DNA of 64,000 nucleotides from Myxococcota bacterium (GCA_024276675.1 JAJRWT010000039.1:1-64000), one strand, 5' to 3'. Shown: positions 17,645 to 31,451, counted from the stretch's first letter. Notes: generated from the sequence alone by a model not told the origin. Translations and numbers: made by a program.

Positions 17645-18439
17645 TCAGGCGGCCTCTTCATCCTGGCGGGCGGGGCGGAGCACCGCCATGGTGCGGACGT
17701 AGCCATCGCCCTCCATCCACCATCCGGTCATCACGGGCGTGGAGGATTGGGGCGGAACGCCTTCGCCGGCTCGCCCGTCCAGGGATGGCAGCAGGGAGGG
17801 ATCCAGGGACAGCTCCATGGGAATCCAGACATGGTCCCGTCGCTCCCTGGGCCTGCCCGGCAGGCAGGTGACCTTCCTGGTGTCCACGCGCAGGCCCATG
17901 CCCAGGGCCTTGAGCACGGCCTCCTTGCCGCTCCAGATGGTGGAGATCATGGCATCGCGCAGGGGGCCTGCTGGTATCTCGCCCACCCTGGCGCGTTCCT
18001 GCCGGGTGAAGAAGTCCTCCACCATGCCCTGGCTGCGGGGCTCGAGTTTTTCGATGTCGGCTCCCACCTTGACCCTGGGAAAAGGGGATATTGCGCAGAG
18101 TGCCCGGTCGCCGGAGTGGCTGATGGACACGGCCAGGGGAAGGCGCCCGCCGCGCCAGCGCCTCTGGGGGCCCGGTTCCAGGTGAGGGACGGGGGCTCCG
18201 CCGGGCTCGGTCTTCACCACCAGGGCGTCCAGCGGCACCGTGAGTCCGGCCACCCGCTGGAGGAAGCTGCGCAGCACCTGCTTCGCGGTCCATCGGCCCA
18301 GGAGCCAGTCGCGGCGGCGCTTGGGAACGGTGAGCCGAGCCAGTTGCTCCAGCTCCGGTTCGCTCAACAGGTGAGAAGGTGGCTCGCCCCGAGCCAGGTC
18401 GGGGTGGGATGACGCAGTCTGTTCCAGCCAATGTATCAT
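17645..18439 (-). CDS. 4'-phosphopantetheinyl transferase, Sfp type
   Basis: 264 residues. PPTase motifs are clear: VSISHSGDRALCAI, the Mg-binding KVGADIEKLEPR (usual G-I/V-D-x-E) and the WSGKEAVLKALG motif with the catalytic Lys. It transfers phosphopantetheine from CoA to carrier-protein domains. It starts four bases after the stop of the giant synthase gene, so it should be cotranscribed with it and dedicated to its three carrier domains. Those domains have Thr in place of the usual Ser, which makes this partner especially interesting. Confidence 0.93.
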   Translation of the reverse strand: MIHWLEQTASSHPDLARGEPPSHLLSEPELEQLARLTVPKRRRDWLLGRWTAKQVLRSFLQRVAGLTVPLDALVVKTEPGGAPVPHLEPGPQRRWRGGRLPLAVSISHSGDRALCAISPFPRVKVGADIEKLEPRSQGMVEDFFTRQERARVGEIPAGPLRDAMISTIWSGKEAVLKALGMGLRVDTRKVTCLPGRPRERRDHVWIPMELSLDPSLLPSLDGRAGEGVPPQSSTPVMTGWWMEGDGYVRTMAVLRPARQDEEAA

Positions 18440-18443
18440 GGTA

Positions 18444-21400
18444 TCACCTGGTGTTGGCCGACCCGGGAATGGTCGACAGGGGAACGGTGCGATAGCCCTT
18501 CATCTCCAACAATCGACTGCCGGTTTCGTCCACAACGTAGGCGTCGAAACTCTCGCCGTCGGAGTCGGCTCGTATGAAGGCTCGGATCCGTGCCGAGTCC
18601 AGGGGCTGGTGGCCCCGGTGGATCAACACGGATTCCACGTTTCTGGGCAGGCAGAGCAGGCCCTTGTTGGTGATCTCCCACTGACCCGCCGCCTGGAAAC
18701 ACAGCTCCAGCAGCCTGGGGTTCACGAGCGAACGAGAGCTGGCGGGGTCGGTGTCGGGGGGAAGGGGATGGTGGAGCGAGGCCACGGCCTGCCCGCCCTG
18801 GAGGCTCACCTGGCCCAGCACCTGGTAGGCGGGGCCGTGGAAGTAGACCTCGTAGATCTGGTCTCGAGAGACCAGGGTCTCGTGGCCGTCGGTGGAGTCG
18901 AACTCGGGAAGCAAGGGATCGGGCTCCTGCCGGGACGCCGCAAGCTCCACGAGTCCGCTGAAGTGGAACAGGCGCCGGGGGGGCAGTTGGGCCCGGGGAG
19001 GCTTGACGATGGACTCCAGGGTGGTGCGGACCTGGAACGTGCCCTGGGATTCCTGCGCTCCGGCCTGGGCCCTGATGCACAGCATCCGGGGCTGGTTGCG
19101 ATGGAACTTCAGGGGCTTGAAGAACTCCAGATCCCTGACCATGTTGGGGCGAAGTCCCGGCATGAGCAGGCCTGCAACCTCGGCAAAAAGCTCGGTGCCC
19201 ACCACCCCCGGCATGTAGGGCACGCCCTGTTCCACCTGATGGTCGTACAGGAAGGGCTGGGTCCTGGGGTCCAGCTCCACCTTCAACTCCAGTCCGCCAT
19301 CCCAGCGGAAATCCCGAAGCTGGCAGAGGGAGAGCACCGGGCAGTCGGAGCGCATGGCATCCAACACGGCGTCCCGGTCCAGGCCGTGGTCGGGATCCCT
19401 GGGCTCCACGAGGATGCCAAGGTCCCTGGCCACCAACACCTCGCCTCCCTCGGAGTTGGCCGTGAGTTCGCGCCTCACGGTGGGGACGCCCGTCTCCGGC
19501 GGGAGCATGTCGATGCCCGCCTGCTCCATGACCTTGGGGATGGAGCCACGGGTGGCCATGCCGATCCCGGCCCAGGCGGTCCAGTCGATGGCGATGCCGC
19601 GGGTCTCGGGCAGCCAGCGCCCCAGGCTGGCCACCACCTTGCAGAGAAGGTCGTTGCCGGCGCTGTAGTCGGTCTGGCCGGCGTTGCCGAACCTGCCGGC
19701 GATGGAGCTGAAGACCAGCAGCGAGCCCAGGGGGAGACCCTTGGCGGCCCGAAGCAGGTTGAAGAGACCCTGGGCCTTGACATCCAGGACCAGGTCGAAC
19801 TCCGCCTGTTCCTTGGCCGCCATGGGGTGGCTCATCTCCAGGCCTGCGGCGTGGATGAGCACATCCAATCGGCCGACACCGCTGGCCAGTTGCTCCATGA
19901 CGGCCTGGACCCCCGAGTAGTCCAGGAGATCCACCTGGTGATAGTGCGCGGTACCACCGGCCGCTTCCACGGCTTCCAGGGCCCGCAGGCAGGCTTCCTC
20001 TCTTTCCACGAACAGAATCCGCTCTTCCACGGCCCTGGGGGTGACGCGCTCGCCCCGGGAGCGGGCTTCCTGGATGAGCTGCTGCTTGAGGGTGTCCCTT
20101 CCTTGGCGGAACAGCTCGATGTGGGGGTGCCCCCTGCGGGGCTCGGGCACGCGATCCAGCAGGTAGAACACGCCTTTGCTGGCCAGGGCCAGGTCGGTGA
20201 CTATGGCGCTGGTGATGCCTCCGGCCGCGCCGGTGACCACGAAGACGGTCTCGGGCCCCAGCTCCCGCCCCTGGCCGGTGTCGGTGATGGGGCGTTCTTC
20301 CAGCACCACTCCGTAGCGCAGCCCATGCAGGCGCCCCAGTTCGACGGCTTCGGGATCCGCACAGGCTTCTTCCAGCAGGGCCTCCGCCACTTCGTCCGTC
20401 GGGGCGCCGGTCGGGAAGTCGACGGCCTTCACCAGGTGCCGGGGATACTCACGCCCCAGGGCCTTGGTGAACCCGGTGACCGCGCCGCCCATGGGGGCTG
20501 TGGCGCCGTCCCGGCCGTATCCGTGCAGGCCACCCAGGGACGTGGCGGACAGCAGGAACGGCCCCCGCCGGTCCTGGCCCTGGAAGAGCCGCCTGGCCAC
20601 GGAGAAGAGGGCCTTGACCCGGACGGAGAGAAGCGAACGCCAGTCCTGGGGCTGGATGTCGTGGATGTCGGGTTCCACGTCCAGGGCCGGCAACCAGAAG
20701 ATACCCGTAGCAGGGCCTTCTTCCAGCCACCTGTCCAGGTCCTGCTGGAGTGCTTCGGCTTCATGGAGCGGGTCCAACTCCAGGACGGCGGCGCCCATTT
20801 CCCGCAGCCTGCGGGAGAGTTCCGCTCCGACGCCGCGCTGGTCTCTTGCCACGACTACGCGGGCGGAGGCGTCCAGCAGGACGCCGGTGGTCTTGCAGAG
20901 AGAAAGGGGTGGGCGCAGGCGCGGTACCGGCATCCGCCGGGGCGCCAGGTCGGCGGCTTCCAGGGTGGCGGCAGCATCCCAGGCGGAGGGGCCCACCAGG
21001 CTGGCCGTGGTGGCCGTGTCGCTGGCCGCCGTGGAATCCGTCGACGCGGGGGCTTCTTCCGAGGCTGGTTCCTGCTCCGGAGCAGGTGCCTGCTCCGGAC
21101 TGGCCATGGCCGCCAGGGCGTCGCGCACGTAGCCCACCACGTCGCCCAGGGTGGGGTAGTCGCGCAGGTTCAGGTCGTCGCGGCGCGGTATATCGAAGAC
21201 ATCGCGTAGCGCCGCGAAGGTCTCGGCCTGCTTCACCGTGTCGATGCCCAGGTCCGCTTCCATGTCCAGGTCCAGCTCCAGCATGTCTTCGGGGTAGCCG
21301 GTCTTTTCGGCCACGATGCCGATCACCCGGGCCTGCACGTCGTCGGACGGTGCCGCCTCGGCGGCCTGGTGGGTGGGCTCGCCTTGCTGGGAATCCAGTC

Positions 21401-24400
21401 CCGGATCGTCTGCCGGGGGCGATGCAGGGGTGGCGCCCTGTTGCGGGAGCACGGGCTCCGTGGCGAGCTGCGGCCTGTTTTCGCGCACGTAGCCCACCAC
21501 GTCGCCCAGGGTGGGGTAGTCGCGCAGGTTCAGGTCGTCGCGGCGAGGGATGTCGAAAACATCGCGTAGCGCCGCGAAGGTCTCGGCCTGCTTCACCGTG
21601 TCGATGCCCAGGTCCGCCTCCAGGTCCAGGTCCAGCTCCAGCATGTCTTCGGGGTAGCCGGTCTTTTCGGCCACGATGCCGATCACCCGGGCCTGCACGT
21701 CGTCCGCGGGTGCCTGGCCGGACTCATCAACGCCCGGTCCCCCTGTGGGCTGGTCCGTCGCCTGTGGCACGGGGGGCGTTGCTGCCTGGGCAGCCGGCTC
21801 CTGTACCGACCCTGGCTCGGGCAGGTCCGGCCTGTTTTCGCGCACGTAGCGCACGACCGCTTCCAGGGTGGCGTAGTCGCGCAGGTTCAGGTCGTCGCGG
21901 CGAGGGATGTCGAAAACCTCGCGCAGGGCCGCGAAGGTCTCGGCCTGTTTCACCGTGTCGATGCCCAGGTCCGCTTCCAGGTCCAGGTCCAGGTCCAGCA
22001 TGTCTTCGGGGTAGCCGGTCTTTTCGGCCACGATGCGGATCACCCGGGCCGCCACGGGATCCGTGATCGCCTGGGCAGCAGCGGGAGCTTCATCGCCCGT
22101 GGGAGCCGCCGGCTCCGCGGGACTGCCCAGCGGTTCCGACTCCAGGGGACTGCCCAGCGGTTGCGGCTCCGCGGGACTGCCCACCGGTGCCGGCGAAATC
22201 GGAGTCTGCACGCCGCTGCCGACGGCGGTTGCCAGGTCCGGCGCCGGGCTCCGTTCCGGGGATGGCTCGCTCACAGGGCCAGGGGGTTGAGATTCCACGG
22301 GGAGCGGAGCCGCGGCGGCGCTTCCGGCCATGCCCGCGGCGGGTTCCTGCTCCAGGGGCAGCAGGGGCCTGGGGGATGGCGCCAGGGCCTGCGTGGGATC
22401 GGCGCCGGTGCCGGCGTCCACCTGGTATTCCGGGTTGTCGGAGGCGGGCAAGGCCATGGCCGCCGGGCTCTCGTAGGAGAGGGGCAGGTTTTCGCGCCCC
22501 GCCATGGCTCTTTCGCGGGGTGGTGTGCCGTGTTGCCAGGCGCATGGCATGGGTTGGTTCTGGACCGGTCCCTGGTCCTTGATGCGAAGTACGCGCTTGT
22601 GGACTTCCAGCTCGGCCACGCCATAGCCGCTGATGTCCGCCAGCCACTTCTCGTTCCTGGCTCGGTTGTCCACCCGGTCCGGGGAGCCGGGAATGCGCCG
22701 CACCAGGCTCATGGCCACCTGGGAGCCGAAACCCGCGGCAAGGCGGATGGCATACTGCACCGGGTACCAGCCCCCCCGACTCAGGTTGAGCATGCCCAGC
22801 TCCGGGTCCACTTCCTTGAAGTTGGGAACCGGCGGAACCAGGCCCAGTTCCAGGGCCTTGACGGCCACCACGTCTTCGATGCCGACGCTCATGGGGTGGC
22901 CGGTCATGCCCTTGGTGTTGCAGATGAGGATCTGGCTCACCGCGTCGCCAAAGGTTCGGCGCAGGGCAGCCACCTCGGCGGCTGCCGAGCCTCCACGGGC
23001 CGGGGTGAAGGTTTCGTGTGACACAAAAAGTGTGTGCGGGGCCATGAGCCTTCGGGTGAGCCCGAACCATCGCTCGGCGGCGGTGACCATGGTGTCCAGC
23101 ACCTGGCTGATGTGATCCACGTCCAGGCGCGTGCCGTGGAAGGAGCTGTTGCGCTTTTCCGTGCTCAAGAGTTCGACGATTCCCCTCATGCCCCGTTCCC
23201 GAAGCGCGTCTTCGCTCTCAACCACCAGGGCGGAGGAGCCCATCCCCAGCAGCAGGCCGTGCCTCCGGCGGTCGAATGGAAGGGCGGCGTCTTCGATGAG
23301 GGCGTCGGTGGCGGCAGCACCAACGGCCAGGAAGCCCGAGCCGATCCACTCCAACAGGTTGTTGCCGGTGACGTTGTCCGCCGCGATGACCACCACTCGC
23401 CTGCACCTGCCGGCCCTGATCCAGTCCTCGGCGATTGACACGGCCTGGGCGGTGGAAGCGCAGGCGGCGTTGACCTGGGTGTTGGGGCCCCTGGCGCCGA
23501 TATACTCGGCGAACTGGGAATGGCCCATGGCCAGGATCCTGAACAGGAAACGCCTGTTGAACTTGTAGGGCTCCGTGGCCAGGGCCTCGCGCAGCGCCCC
23601 GCAGCGCCGCTGGATCTCCAGGAGCGTGTCGGGATCCCTGGTATAGAGCCGGAGGTCCTCCAGGGTGTCGAGCTGACTCTTGCGGTTCTTCCAGGTGTGG
23701 TAGTGATGGAGTTCCTCGGCGAAGCGGTCCAGGCCGGGAAAAGCGCAGGCAAAGATGACACCCGTCTCGTCCCTGAGTGCTTCTGGGAGCTTCCAGCCCA
23801 CGGGTAGATCCTTGCCGCTGGCAGTCTTCTTGTAGCGTCGCACCAGTGGAATGCCCGCCTCGCGCAAGGCGTCCAGACCCGCGGCCATGGCCAGTTGGGT
23901 GGTGATGTCCAGGGATTGAACCAGATCAGGGGCCACGCCGTACTCACGGGCAAGGTCGAAGCGCCCCGGGCGACCCGCCAGCCGGATCACGTCTTCGGTG
24001 GAGCGTAGCACCTGGAAGCTGCCGGAGCCGTCGGCGCCCTTCACCAGTCTGACCACCTGCTTGTCCAGCATGCGCTTCCGAAAGCGCTGGGGCACCAGGT
24101 CCACGAACTGTTCACCGCGCAGGATGCGGTGTACGTTGTCGGGGTCCATGATGTCTTTTTCCGCGCCGGGCAGCCCCAGTCCCGTACCGCTGATGACCAC
24201 GGAGCCTTGCAGCACTTCGCCGTTGAATCCCGGTTCCACGTGGCCAGACCAGCCCATGCCCGGAGCCGGGTGGGCGGATGAATCGCTCATGCCCACCTGG
24301 TTGAGGGCTTGCAGCACGGCCTGTCCCAGGGCTTCGGCCTGGGATGAGGGGGGCGGCGATGGTTGGCTTGCGGGCGAAACCGGGGGCGCTGCCGGAGAAA

Positions 24401-27398
24401 GGCCCGGGGCCGAAGCAGTCCGCGCCGGGGGGAACGGGGGGGTGGACACAGAGCCGGAGGAGCGGGTCTGCGCCGCCCCTGCTGCCTGAGCGGTCTTGCC
24501 AGCAGACATGATCGGTTCCTCGGGGGTCTTTCCTTGCGCGGGAACGTAGCCGGCAGCCAGGATTCCGCAGATGGCGTGGTTGAAGGACTCCAACTCGCCG
24601 GTCTTGGGGTGATTGGTGAAGAGGGACACAACGCCGGGATGCTTGCCCAGCACGTTGTCGGTGAGACCCTTGAGAGCCCGCTTTGGCCCCACTTCCACGA
24701 AGATACGAGCGCCTTCGTCGTAGAGGCTCTCCAAACCCTTCACCCACTGAACCGTGGATGCTATCTGCTTTTCCAGCAGGTCCTTGATCTCGTCCATGGA
24801 GCCGGGGTAGAGCTGGCCCGTCACGTTGGAGATCACGGGCAGGCGCGGCATGGACATGGGGATTCCGTCCAGGAAGTGCCGCAGGGGCCGGGAAGCGGGG
24901 GCGACTATCCTGGTGTGGAAGGCGTGGCTCACGGGAAGCTGCACCACGAGGCAGTTCAACTCGCGGAAGCAGTCCATCGCCGTTCGCACGGAGGCGGTGT
25001 CTCCACCTATGACACATTGCCGATGACTGTTGACGTTGGCTGTTATCACGTAGCCGTCGATGCCCGAGAGCACCTTCCGTACCACTTCTTCCGAGGCGGA
25101 AACCGCGGCCATCAGGCCCGGATCCTCTACCTTGACGGCGGCCATTTCACGGCCCCTGGCGGCGGCGGCCTCCAGGGCGTGGCGAAAGCGCATGATGCCG
25201 GCGGCCACCAGGGCGGCGTACTCGCCCAGGGAGTGCCCCATCACAAGGTCCGGTTCGATTCCCCATTGGCGGAGCAGGGCCAGGAGGGCCAGGTCCAGGG
25301 TGAGCACCGCCGGCTGGGTGACGGAGGTGTCCTGCAGAGCTTTGCGGGCTGCCTTGAGCAGGGATCTTTCTTCGTGATCCACGAAGACATATTCACTGAG
25401 GGGCTTGCCCAGGATGGGGGCCATCACCCGGTCCGCTTCCCGGAACACATCAGCCACCACCGGCTCACGCTCCGCCAGGAGCCTCCCCATGTTGAGGTAC
25501 TGGCTGCCCTGGCCAGGGAACAGGAAGGCGATCTTGCCGGCTACGGAACCGCTGCCCCTGAAGATGCCCTGGGTCTGGAAGGGCGCCCAGAGGGCCGGAT
25601 CGGCCCGACGGGCCAGCCGCTGCGCCTTGGAGAGGCGATCCGCCAGTTGTTCCCTGTCGCCGAAGTCCAGCAACAGGCGCTCCGGGGCAGAGAGCATGGC
25701 CATGTCCGGCGGCGCAACGGGCGGTGTCCAGCCCTGCCGCACGCGCTCCAGGGTGATGCTGATCCGTTGCGCCAGGGCATCGGAGCCCGGGGCGCCAAGG
25801 GCCAGGATTCCCCTGACCGGGAGCTTGGGTACGGCCAACGCGCCGGGAGCGGCGTCGAAGACGGAGTCTATGCCGTCCAGGTCGGGACGAGGGCCGGCCT
25901 GGACGGTCCTGGTGCCGGAGCTGTGCGCGTCCCTGGTTTTCCGCTGGCCACCCCGGGCCTCCGGGCGGTACTCTTCGAGGATCACATGGAAGTTGGTTCC
26001 GCCGAAGCCGTAGGCGCTCACCGCGGCTCTGCGGGGCGCTCCGTTGGATGGGAGCCAGTCGCGCAGCTCGTGGTTCAAGTAGAAGGGGCTGTTCTGGAAG
26101 TCCACGCCGGGATTGGGAGGATGGGCGTTCAGGGTGGGGGGGAGCTTCTTTTCCCGGAGTGCGAAGAGGGCCTTGAGCAGAGCAGCCGCGCCGGCAGCCG
26201 CTTTCAGGTGCCCGAAGTTGCTCTTCACCGATCCCAGGGCAATGCTTCCGCGAGGCGCCTTTTCGAAGACCTTTGCTATTGCCTGGGCTTCCACCACGTC
26301 ACCCACCCTCGTGCTGGTGCCGTGGGCCTCCATGAGCCCCAGGCTGGTGGGGGCCAGCCCTGCTTCTTCCCAGGCCCGGCGCATGGCGCGTAGTTGGCCG
26401 GCGGGGTTGGGGGCGGTGATTCCCTTTCCACGACCGTCGCTGGAGGAGCCGATACCGCGAATGACCCCGTATATGCGGTCCCCGTCACGCTGAGCGTCGG
26501 AGAGGCGCTTGAGGAGAAAGACGGCGCAGCCTTCTCCCATGACGAAACCGTCGGCTCCCTTGCCAAAGGGTCGGCTGCCCGTGGCGCTCAAGGCGCCGAT
26601 CTTGCAGAACTTCACGAAGGAGGAGATGGACATGTTGTGGTCCACGCCTCCCGTGAGTACGGCATCGCAGTGGCCCTGCAACAGGCTGTCCACGGCGGCG
26701 GCGGCGGCGGCCAGGCTGGAGGCGCAGGCGGCGTCGGAGATGAAGTTGGGACCTCCCAGGTCCAGTACGTTGGCCACCCGGCCCGAGACGATGTTGGGCA
26801 GTTCGCCGGGCATGGTGTCTTCGGTGATGCTGGGGTAGGAACCCAGGAAGCCGTTTGCCCACTCCTGCAGCAAACGCTCCTGCTGCTCGCCGGAGAGCCG
26901 CTTGAAGGAGGGGGAGGATTGCAGGGCGCGCCGGTACTCGGGGAAGGCGATGCGCTGGTGTGTCTCCAGGTGGAGATCACCACCCATGGCCGTTCCCAGG
27001 ATCACGCCGGTGCGCTCACGGTCCAGGGGGCGCTCCGGGTAGCCGTAGTCGGCCAGGGCCTCGGCCGCCGCGGTCAGCGCCCACTTCTGGCCCTCGTCCA
27101 TGGCCGCCACCACCCGCGGGGGTATCCTGAAGCGTTTCCAGTCCATCTGGAAGCCCCGCACCCAGCCGCCGATCCTGCTGTAGGTCTTGTCGGGCGCCTT
27201 GGGATCGGAATCGTAGTAGTCGTCCGCCTTCCAGCGATCCGATGGCACTTCCGTGATGCTGCTGCGCCCTTCGCAGATGTTGCTCCAGAAGGTAGGTGCG
27301 TCCAGGGCGTCGGGCAGGACGGCGCCAACGCCCACCACTGCCACGGCCTTCTCCAGGCCGTTCGTTTCATGTGCATGCCGGTTGGTTTCCGTTTCCAT
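18444..27398 (-). CDS. Giant PfaA-like / type I polyketide synthase, KS-AT-KS-ACPx3-KR-DH
   Basis: 2984 residues. Domain order: KS1 (about 15-475; Cys225 in DAACASS, His359 in EAHGTST, His397 in NFGHLK), acyltransferase (about 625-935; [10 protein letters not shown], Ser723 in GHSLGEY), second complete KS (about 1065-1570; Cys1313, His1461, His1501), Ala/Pro-rich linker, three carrier domains (about 1780-1860, 1898-1975, 2020-2095), ketoreductase (about 2160-2620; TGAAGGI, Ser/Tyr in FSSIAGRF and TDYSAGN) and a C-terminal hotdog dehydratase (His2720 in LYDHQVEQG). Resembles PfaA of PUFA synthases, plus an extra KS. No enoyl reductase and no PfaB, C or D is nearby. The carrier motif is LGIDTVKQ in all three, with Thr replacing Ser. 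The product is unknown. Confidence 0.92.
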   Translation of the reverse strand: METETNRHAHETNGLEKAVAVVGVGAVLPDALDAPTFWSNICEGRSSITEVPSDRWKADDYYDSDPKAPDKTYSRIGGWVRGFQMDWKRFRIPPRVVAAMDEGQKWALTAAAEALADYGYPERPLDRERTGVILGTAMGGDLHLETHQRIAFPEYRRALQSSPSFKRLSGEQQERLLQEWANGFLGSYPSITEDTMPGELPNIVSGRVANVLDLGGPNFISDAACASSLAAAAAAVDSLLQGHCDAVLTGGVDHNMSISSFVKFCKIGALSATGSRPFGKGADGFVMGEGCAVFLLKRLSDAQRDGDRIYGVIRGIGSSSDGRGKGITAPNPAGQLRAMRRAWEEAGLAPTSLGLMEAHGTSTRVGDVVEAQAIAKVFEKAPRGSIALGSVKSNFGHLKAAAGAAALLKALFALREKKLPPTLNAHPPNPGVDFQNSPFYLNHELRDWLPSNGAPRRAAVSAYGFGGTNFHVILEEYRPEARGGQRKTRDAHSSGTRTVQAGPRPDLDGIDSVFDAAPGALAVPKLPVRGILALGAPGSDALAQRISITLERVRQGWTPPVAPPDMAMLSAPERLLLDFGDREQLADRLSKAQRLARRADPALWAPFQTQGIFRGSGSVAGKIAFLFPGQGSQYLNMGRLLAEREPVVADVFREADRVMAPILGKPLSEYVFVDHEERSLLKAARKALQDTSVTQPAVLTLDLALLALLRQWGIEPDLVMGHSLGEYAALVAAGIMRFRHALEAAAARGREMAAVKVEDPGLMAAVSASEEVVRKVLSGIDGYVITANVNSHRQCVIGGDTASVRTAMDCFRELNCLVVQLPVSHAFHTRIVAPASRPLRHFLDGIPMSMPRLPVISNVTGQLYPGSMDEIKDLLEKQIASTVQWVKGLESLYDEGARIFVEVGPKRALKGLTDNVLGKHPGVVSLFTNHPKTGELESFNHAICGILAAGYVPAQGKTPEEPIMSAGKTAQAAGAAQTRSSGSVSTPPFPPARTASAPGLSPAAPPVSPASQPSPPPSSQAEALGQAVLQALNQVGMSDSSAHPAPGMGWSGHVEPGFNGEVLQGSVVISGTGLGLPGAEKDIMDPDNVHRILRGEQFVDLVPQRFRKRMLDKQVVRLVKGADGSGSFQVLRSTEDVIRLAGRPGRFDLAREYGVAPDLVQSLDITTQLAMAAGLDALREAGIPLVRRYKKTASGKDLPVGWKLPEALRDETGVIFACAFPGLDRFAEELHHYHTWKNRKSQLDTLEDLRLYTRDPDTLLEIQRRCGALREALATEPYKFNRRFLFRILAMGHSQFAEYIGARGPNTQVNAACASTAQAVSIAEDWIRAGRCRRVVVIAADNVTGNNLLEWIGSGFLAVGAAATDALIEDAALPFDRRRHGLLLGMGSSALVVESEDALRERGMRGIVELLSTEKRNSSFHGTRLDVDHISQVLDTMVTAAERWFGLTRRLMAPHTLFVSHETFTPARGGSAAAEVAALRRTFGDAVSQILICNTKGMTGHPMSVGIEDVVAVKALELGLVPPVPNFKEVDPELGMLNLSRGGWYPVQYAIRLAAGFGSQVAMSLVRRIPGSPDRVDNRARNEKWLADISGYGVAELEVHKRVLRIKDQGPVQNQPMPCAWQHGTPPRERAMAGRENLPLSYESPAAMALPASDNPEYQVDAGTGADPTQALAPSPRPLLPLEQEPAAGMAGSAAAAPLPVESQPPGPVSEPSPERSPAPDLATAVGSGVQTPISPAPVGSPAEPQPLGSPLESEPLGSPAEPAAPTGDEAPAAAQAITDPVAARVIRIVAEKTGYPEDMLDLDLDLEADLGIDTVKQAETFAALREVFDIPRRDDLNLRDYATLEAVVRYVRENRPDLPEPGSVQEPAAQAATPPVPQATDQPTGGPGVDESGQAPADDVQARVIGIVAEKTGYPEDMLELDLDLEADLGIDTVKQAETFAALRDVFDIPRRDDLNLRDYPTLGDVVGYVRENRPQLATEPVLPQQGATPASPPADDPGLDSQQGEPTHQAAEAAPSDDVQARVIGIVAEKTGYPEDMLELDLDMEADLGIDTVKQAETFAALRDVFDIPRRDDLNLRDYPTLGDVVGYVRDALAAMASPEQAPAPEQEPASEEAPASTDSTAASDTATTASLVGPSAWDAAATLEAADLAPRRMPVPRLRPPLSLCKTTGVLLDASARVVVARDQRGVGAELSRRLREMGAAVLELDPLHEAEALQQDLDRWLEEGPATGIFWLPALDVEPDIHDIQPQDWRSLLSVRVKALFSVARRLFQGQDRRGPFLLSATSLGGLHGYGRDGATAPMGGAVTGFTKALGREYPRHLVKAVDFPTGAPTDEVAEALLEEACADPEAVELGRLHGLRYGVVLEERPITDTGQGRELGPETVFVVTGAAGGITSAIVTDLALASKGVFYLLDRVPEPRRGHPHIELFRQGRDTLKQQLIQEARSRGERVTPRAVEERILFVEREEACLRALEAVEAAGGTAHYHQVDLLDYSGVQAVMEQLASGVGRLDVLIHAAGLEMSHPMAAKEQAEFDLVLDVKAQGLFNLLRAAKGLPLGSLLVFSSIAGRFGNAGQTDYSAGNDLLCKVVASLGRWLPETRGIAIDWTAWAGIGMATRGSIPKVMEQAGIDMLPPETGVPTVRRELTANSEGGEVLVARDLGILVEPRDPDHGLDRDAVLDAMRSDCPVLSLCQLRDFRWDGGLELKVELDPRTQPFLYDHQVEQGVPYMPGVVGTELFAEVAGLLMPGLRPNMVRDLEFFKPLKFHRNQPRMLCIRAQAGAQESQGTFQVRTTLESIVKPPRAQLPPRRLFHFSGLVELAASRQEPDPLLPEFDSTDGHETLVSRDQIYEVYFHGPAYQVLGQVSLQGGQAVASLHHPLPPDTDPASSRSLVNPRLLELCFQAAGQWEITNKGLLCLPRNVESVLIHRGHQPLDSARIRAFIRADSDGESFDAYVVDETGSRLLEMKGYRTVPLSTIPGSANTR

Positions 27399-27457
27399 GA
27401 CCGAACTCCGGTTCGAGACCCCGGCGGGAAGAATTCGCTTCCCCCGCCGGTTGTACG

Positions 27458-29095
<1,638 letters not shown>

Positions 29096-29164
29096 GGGGT
29101 TTTCCTCCGTTTTTCCGGGGCGACGCAGGACGCCCCCATCGACGACACTGATTCTGCTGTTCTA

Positions 29165-29184
29165 GAACGACCAGTCGGTCTAGT
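29165..29184. promoter_or_regulatory. Candidate TetR-type operator upstream of the acyl-CoA dehydrogenase / synthase operon
   Basis: GACCAGTCGGTC at 29169-29180 is a near-palindrome with GACC/GGTC arms, flanked by TCTAG on both sides. It matches the style of many TetR-family operators and lies about 75 bp upstream of the acyl-CoA dehydrogenase start, in the gap after the TetR gene. Inferred target of the regulator at 29284-29967. Confidence 0.55.
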
Positions 29185-29283
29185 CAAGTACCGACGGAAC
29201 AAAAAACGTGGCCGGGTAGGATTTTCAACCCTTGCTGGTCTTCCGAAGAGCTTCCGCGGACAGTTTTTGAGGGGGGGGGCTTG

Positions 29284-29967
29284 TCAGCGGCGGGGGGCGG
29301 GTTCCAGGTAGGAGCGCAGGATGGGCATGAACTCTTGTATCTGTTCGTTCAGGCTGGATTCTTCGGGGTTGGTCAGGTACTGGCAGATGAGTCCCAGGAA
29401 GGAGGCCAGCACCAGGCGCGCCACCACGGTGATCTCGTCGTTGGCGAAGCGGGAGGCCAGAAACGGTTTGAGCAACTGGCCGATGACGTTGCGGATGCGT
29501 TGGTGGAAGCCGTCCAGGGCCTGGCGCGTGCTCTCGTCGCGGTTCACCTGTGACAGGAATTCCAGCCACACCGGCATGATGTGTTGGCCGCGACGGGCTT
29601 CTTTTTCGAGGGCGGTGGTGACGGCGGATATGGGATCGGGGGAGTCCAGGGCGTCTCGGAACTGCCGGGCCATCTCCACTTCCACCACCTTGGTCCAGCG
29701 CTCCAGGATGCTCAGGAAGACTTCTTGTTTACTGTTGAAGTGCCAGTAGAACGAGCCCTTGCTGATGTCGGCGGCGCGGCAGATGTTTTCCACGGTGGTC
29801 TGGTGGTAGCCACTCTGGGTGAAGCAGCGGTAGGCCGCGTGCCGGATCTGCGCCAGCTTGCGCGAACGCCGGGCGACGGCGGGGCCCGATTCCCCTGGCT
29901 CCCGCGTCTTGCTGGCGGAAGAACCCTTTGGGGAGGGGGGATTGTCGGGTGGGTTTCTGGATGCCAT
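29284..29967 (-). CDS. TetR-family transcriptional regulator
   Basis: 227 residues. The N-terminal helix-turn-helix is typical: IRHAAYRCFTQSGYHQTTVE, then ICRAADISKGSFYWHFNSKQ. The C-terminal ligand domain resembles fatty-acid or acyl-CoA-type TetR regulators in general layout, but the ligand is unknown. It lies upstream of, and on the same strand as, the acyl-CoA dehydrogenase and synthase genes, with a candidate operator in the 188-bp gap between them. It is probably a repressor released by an acyl-type effector. Confidence 0.9.
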   Translation of the reverse strand: MASRNPPDNPPSPKGSSASKTREPGESGPAVARRSRKLAQIRHAAYRCFTQSGYHQTTVENICRAADISKGSFYWHFNSKQEVFLSILERWTKVVEVEMARQFRDALDSPDPISAVTTALEKEARRGQHIMPVWLEFLSQVNRDESTRQALDGFHQRIRNVIGQLLKPFLASRFANDEITVVARLVLASFLGLICQYLTNPEESSLNEQIQEFMPILRSYLEPAPRR

Positions 29968-30137
29968 CGCTCGCTCCCTGTGGCGTTACCCGGTGTTTCC
30001 CTCGAACTGGGGGGCAGGCAAGCAAGAATAACTACGTAGCACCCGGAACGCCGTGGCGCCCGCCTGAGCGGAAGCAAGAAGCACTACAGAGTTCCCGCCC
30101 GGAGATGGCGGAGCGAGGTGCCTACATGAGCGGCTCG

Positions 30138-31451
30138 CTACTTGGTAGTGGGGTTGAACACACCGTCCCATTGGGGAGGTACGGGCTTCCCACGGAGGGC
30201 GTCGAGCCTCTCAAGGTACAGATTCACCACGCGGTCATCCGGTTGCTCGGCGCGCAGGGCGGTGAAGGCCTGGGTGGCGATGGTGAATTCGCCCCTGGTG
30301 TAGGCGGTGCGGGCCAGTTGGAAGCGTTCAAGCGCCCGCGCTCTGCGCTCCCGGATGGGCGCGGGGAGGGCGTCGAGTACCTCGTAGACCATGCAGGGCT
30401 GGCCGCTGCCCTTTGCCCGCACGGCGTCGACCGCACGCAGCGTGAACTCGCCCGGCTCCAGGGCGGCGCGGGTGTACTCCGATATCAAGACCGGGGTGTG
30501 GTACACCTTTGTGAGCCCCTCGAGCCGGGAAGCGATGTTGACCGGGCTGCCCAGCACGGTGTACTCCATTCTCTGTTTGCAGCCCACGTTCCCCGCTACG
30601 ATGGCCCCGGTGTTCACGCCGATGCCCATGCGCAGCTCCACCCCCTTCTGCTGCAGGCCGTCGTTGATCCGGTCCATTCGGCGTACCATCTCCACGGCGG
30701 CGCGAACCGCCTCGGCGGCGCTCTCCTTGCGCCGCAGCGGAACGCCGAAGACCGCCATGATGCCATCGCCGATGAACTTGTCCAGGAAGCCGTGCTGCGA
30801 GTGGACGACAGAGACCATCTGCGCGAGGTACTCGTTGAGCACGCCGAGGAGCGCCACCGGCGGGAGGGTCTCCGACAGCCTGGTGAAGTCGCGCAGGTCG
30901 CAGAACAAGATGGTTGCTTCCATCTCTTCGCCGTCGAGTTGGAACTCTTTGTGGAGGATCTCGTTGACTACATCGGGGGAGACGTACCGCCCGAAGATCC
31001 TGGTGACCTCCATGCGTTGCCTGCGCTCGAATAGTTGTTGATCTCGGAGCCAGCCCGCCAGGCCGCCGATGAGGAGCAGGAACGGGCTCTCGCTCATGTG
31101 CTCCGTCAGCAGGATTTGCGTGTGCCCGCCATGGGCCCCCATCAACGCGGAGTCGCCGTTGAACAGCATCGCGGTGGCGTGCAGGGAGGCCGCGAGCAGG
31201 CCGCATCCCAGGCCTACCAGCGCACCTCCGGTGACGGCGCCGTAGATGACCGGCAGGTAGAAAAGCCGCAGCGACAACGCGGTGAGGGTGGTATCGTGGG
31301 AGCGTTGCGACAAGGCGTGTATGATGGCTATGCCGATTATGACCGCGATGGCCGTAATGGCTGGCCGCATTCCACCGCGGGGGTGATGGATGGCGGCCTG
31401 GCGGGCCAGTATCTGTTTCAGGTGCAGCCACATGATGGCTCGATCTCTCAC
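30138..31451 (-). CDS. Membrane-anchored class III adenylate/guanylate cyclase
   Basis: 437 residues, starting at a GTG (31451), with an ATG seven codons in as an alternative. About four or five membrane helices fill the first 160 residues (AITAIAVIIGIAIIHAL, LRLFYLPVIYGAVTGGALVG, LLLIGGLAGWL). The catalytic domain has the metal Asp in ILFCDLRDFTRLSE and GDGIMAVFG, the Lys in FLDKFIGDG and NIASRLEGLTK. The C-terminal tail looks like one or two helical repeats. It makes a cyclic nucleotide second messenger. It lies 207 bp beyond the end of the bam operon, separated by a palindromic repeat, and is probably a separate unit. Confidence 0.9.
   Translation of the reverse strand: MRDRAIMWLHLKQILARQAAIHHPRGGMRPAITAIAVIIGIAIIHALSQRSHDTTLTALSLRLFYLPVIYGAVTGGALVGLGCGLLAASLHATAMLFNGDSALMGAHGGHTQILLTEHMSESPFLLLIGGLAGWLRDQQLFERRQRMEVTRIFGRYVSPDVVNEILHKEFQLDGEEMEATILFCDLRDFTRLSETLPPVALLGVLNEYLAQMVSVVHSQHGFLDKFIGDGIMAVFGVPLRRKESAAEAVRAAVEMVRRMDRINDGLQQKGVELRMGIGVNTGAIVAGNVGCKQRMEYTVLGSPVNIASRLEGLTKVYHTPVLISEYTRAALEPGEFTLRAVDAVRAKGSGQPCMVYEVLDALPAPIRERRARALERFQLARTAYTRGEFTIATQAFTALRAEQPDDRVVNLYLERLDALRGKPVPPQWDGVFNPTTK

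Noticed and set aside
18438..21209. 923-residue plus-strand open frame
   Set aside because: It is antisense to the giant synthase gene in GC-rich DNA; it is His/Gly/Gln-rich with no family, while the minus strand encodes clear KR, DH and ACP domains.
24363..26393. 676-residue plus-strand open frame
   Set aside because: Antisense to the AT and KS1 domains of the synthase; a typical high-GC shadow frame.
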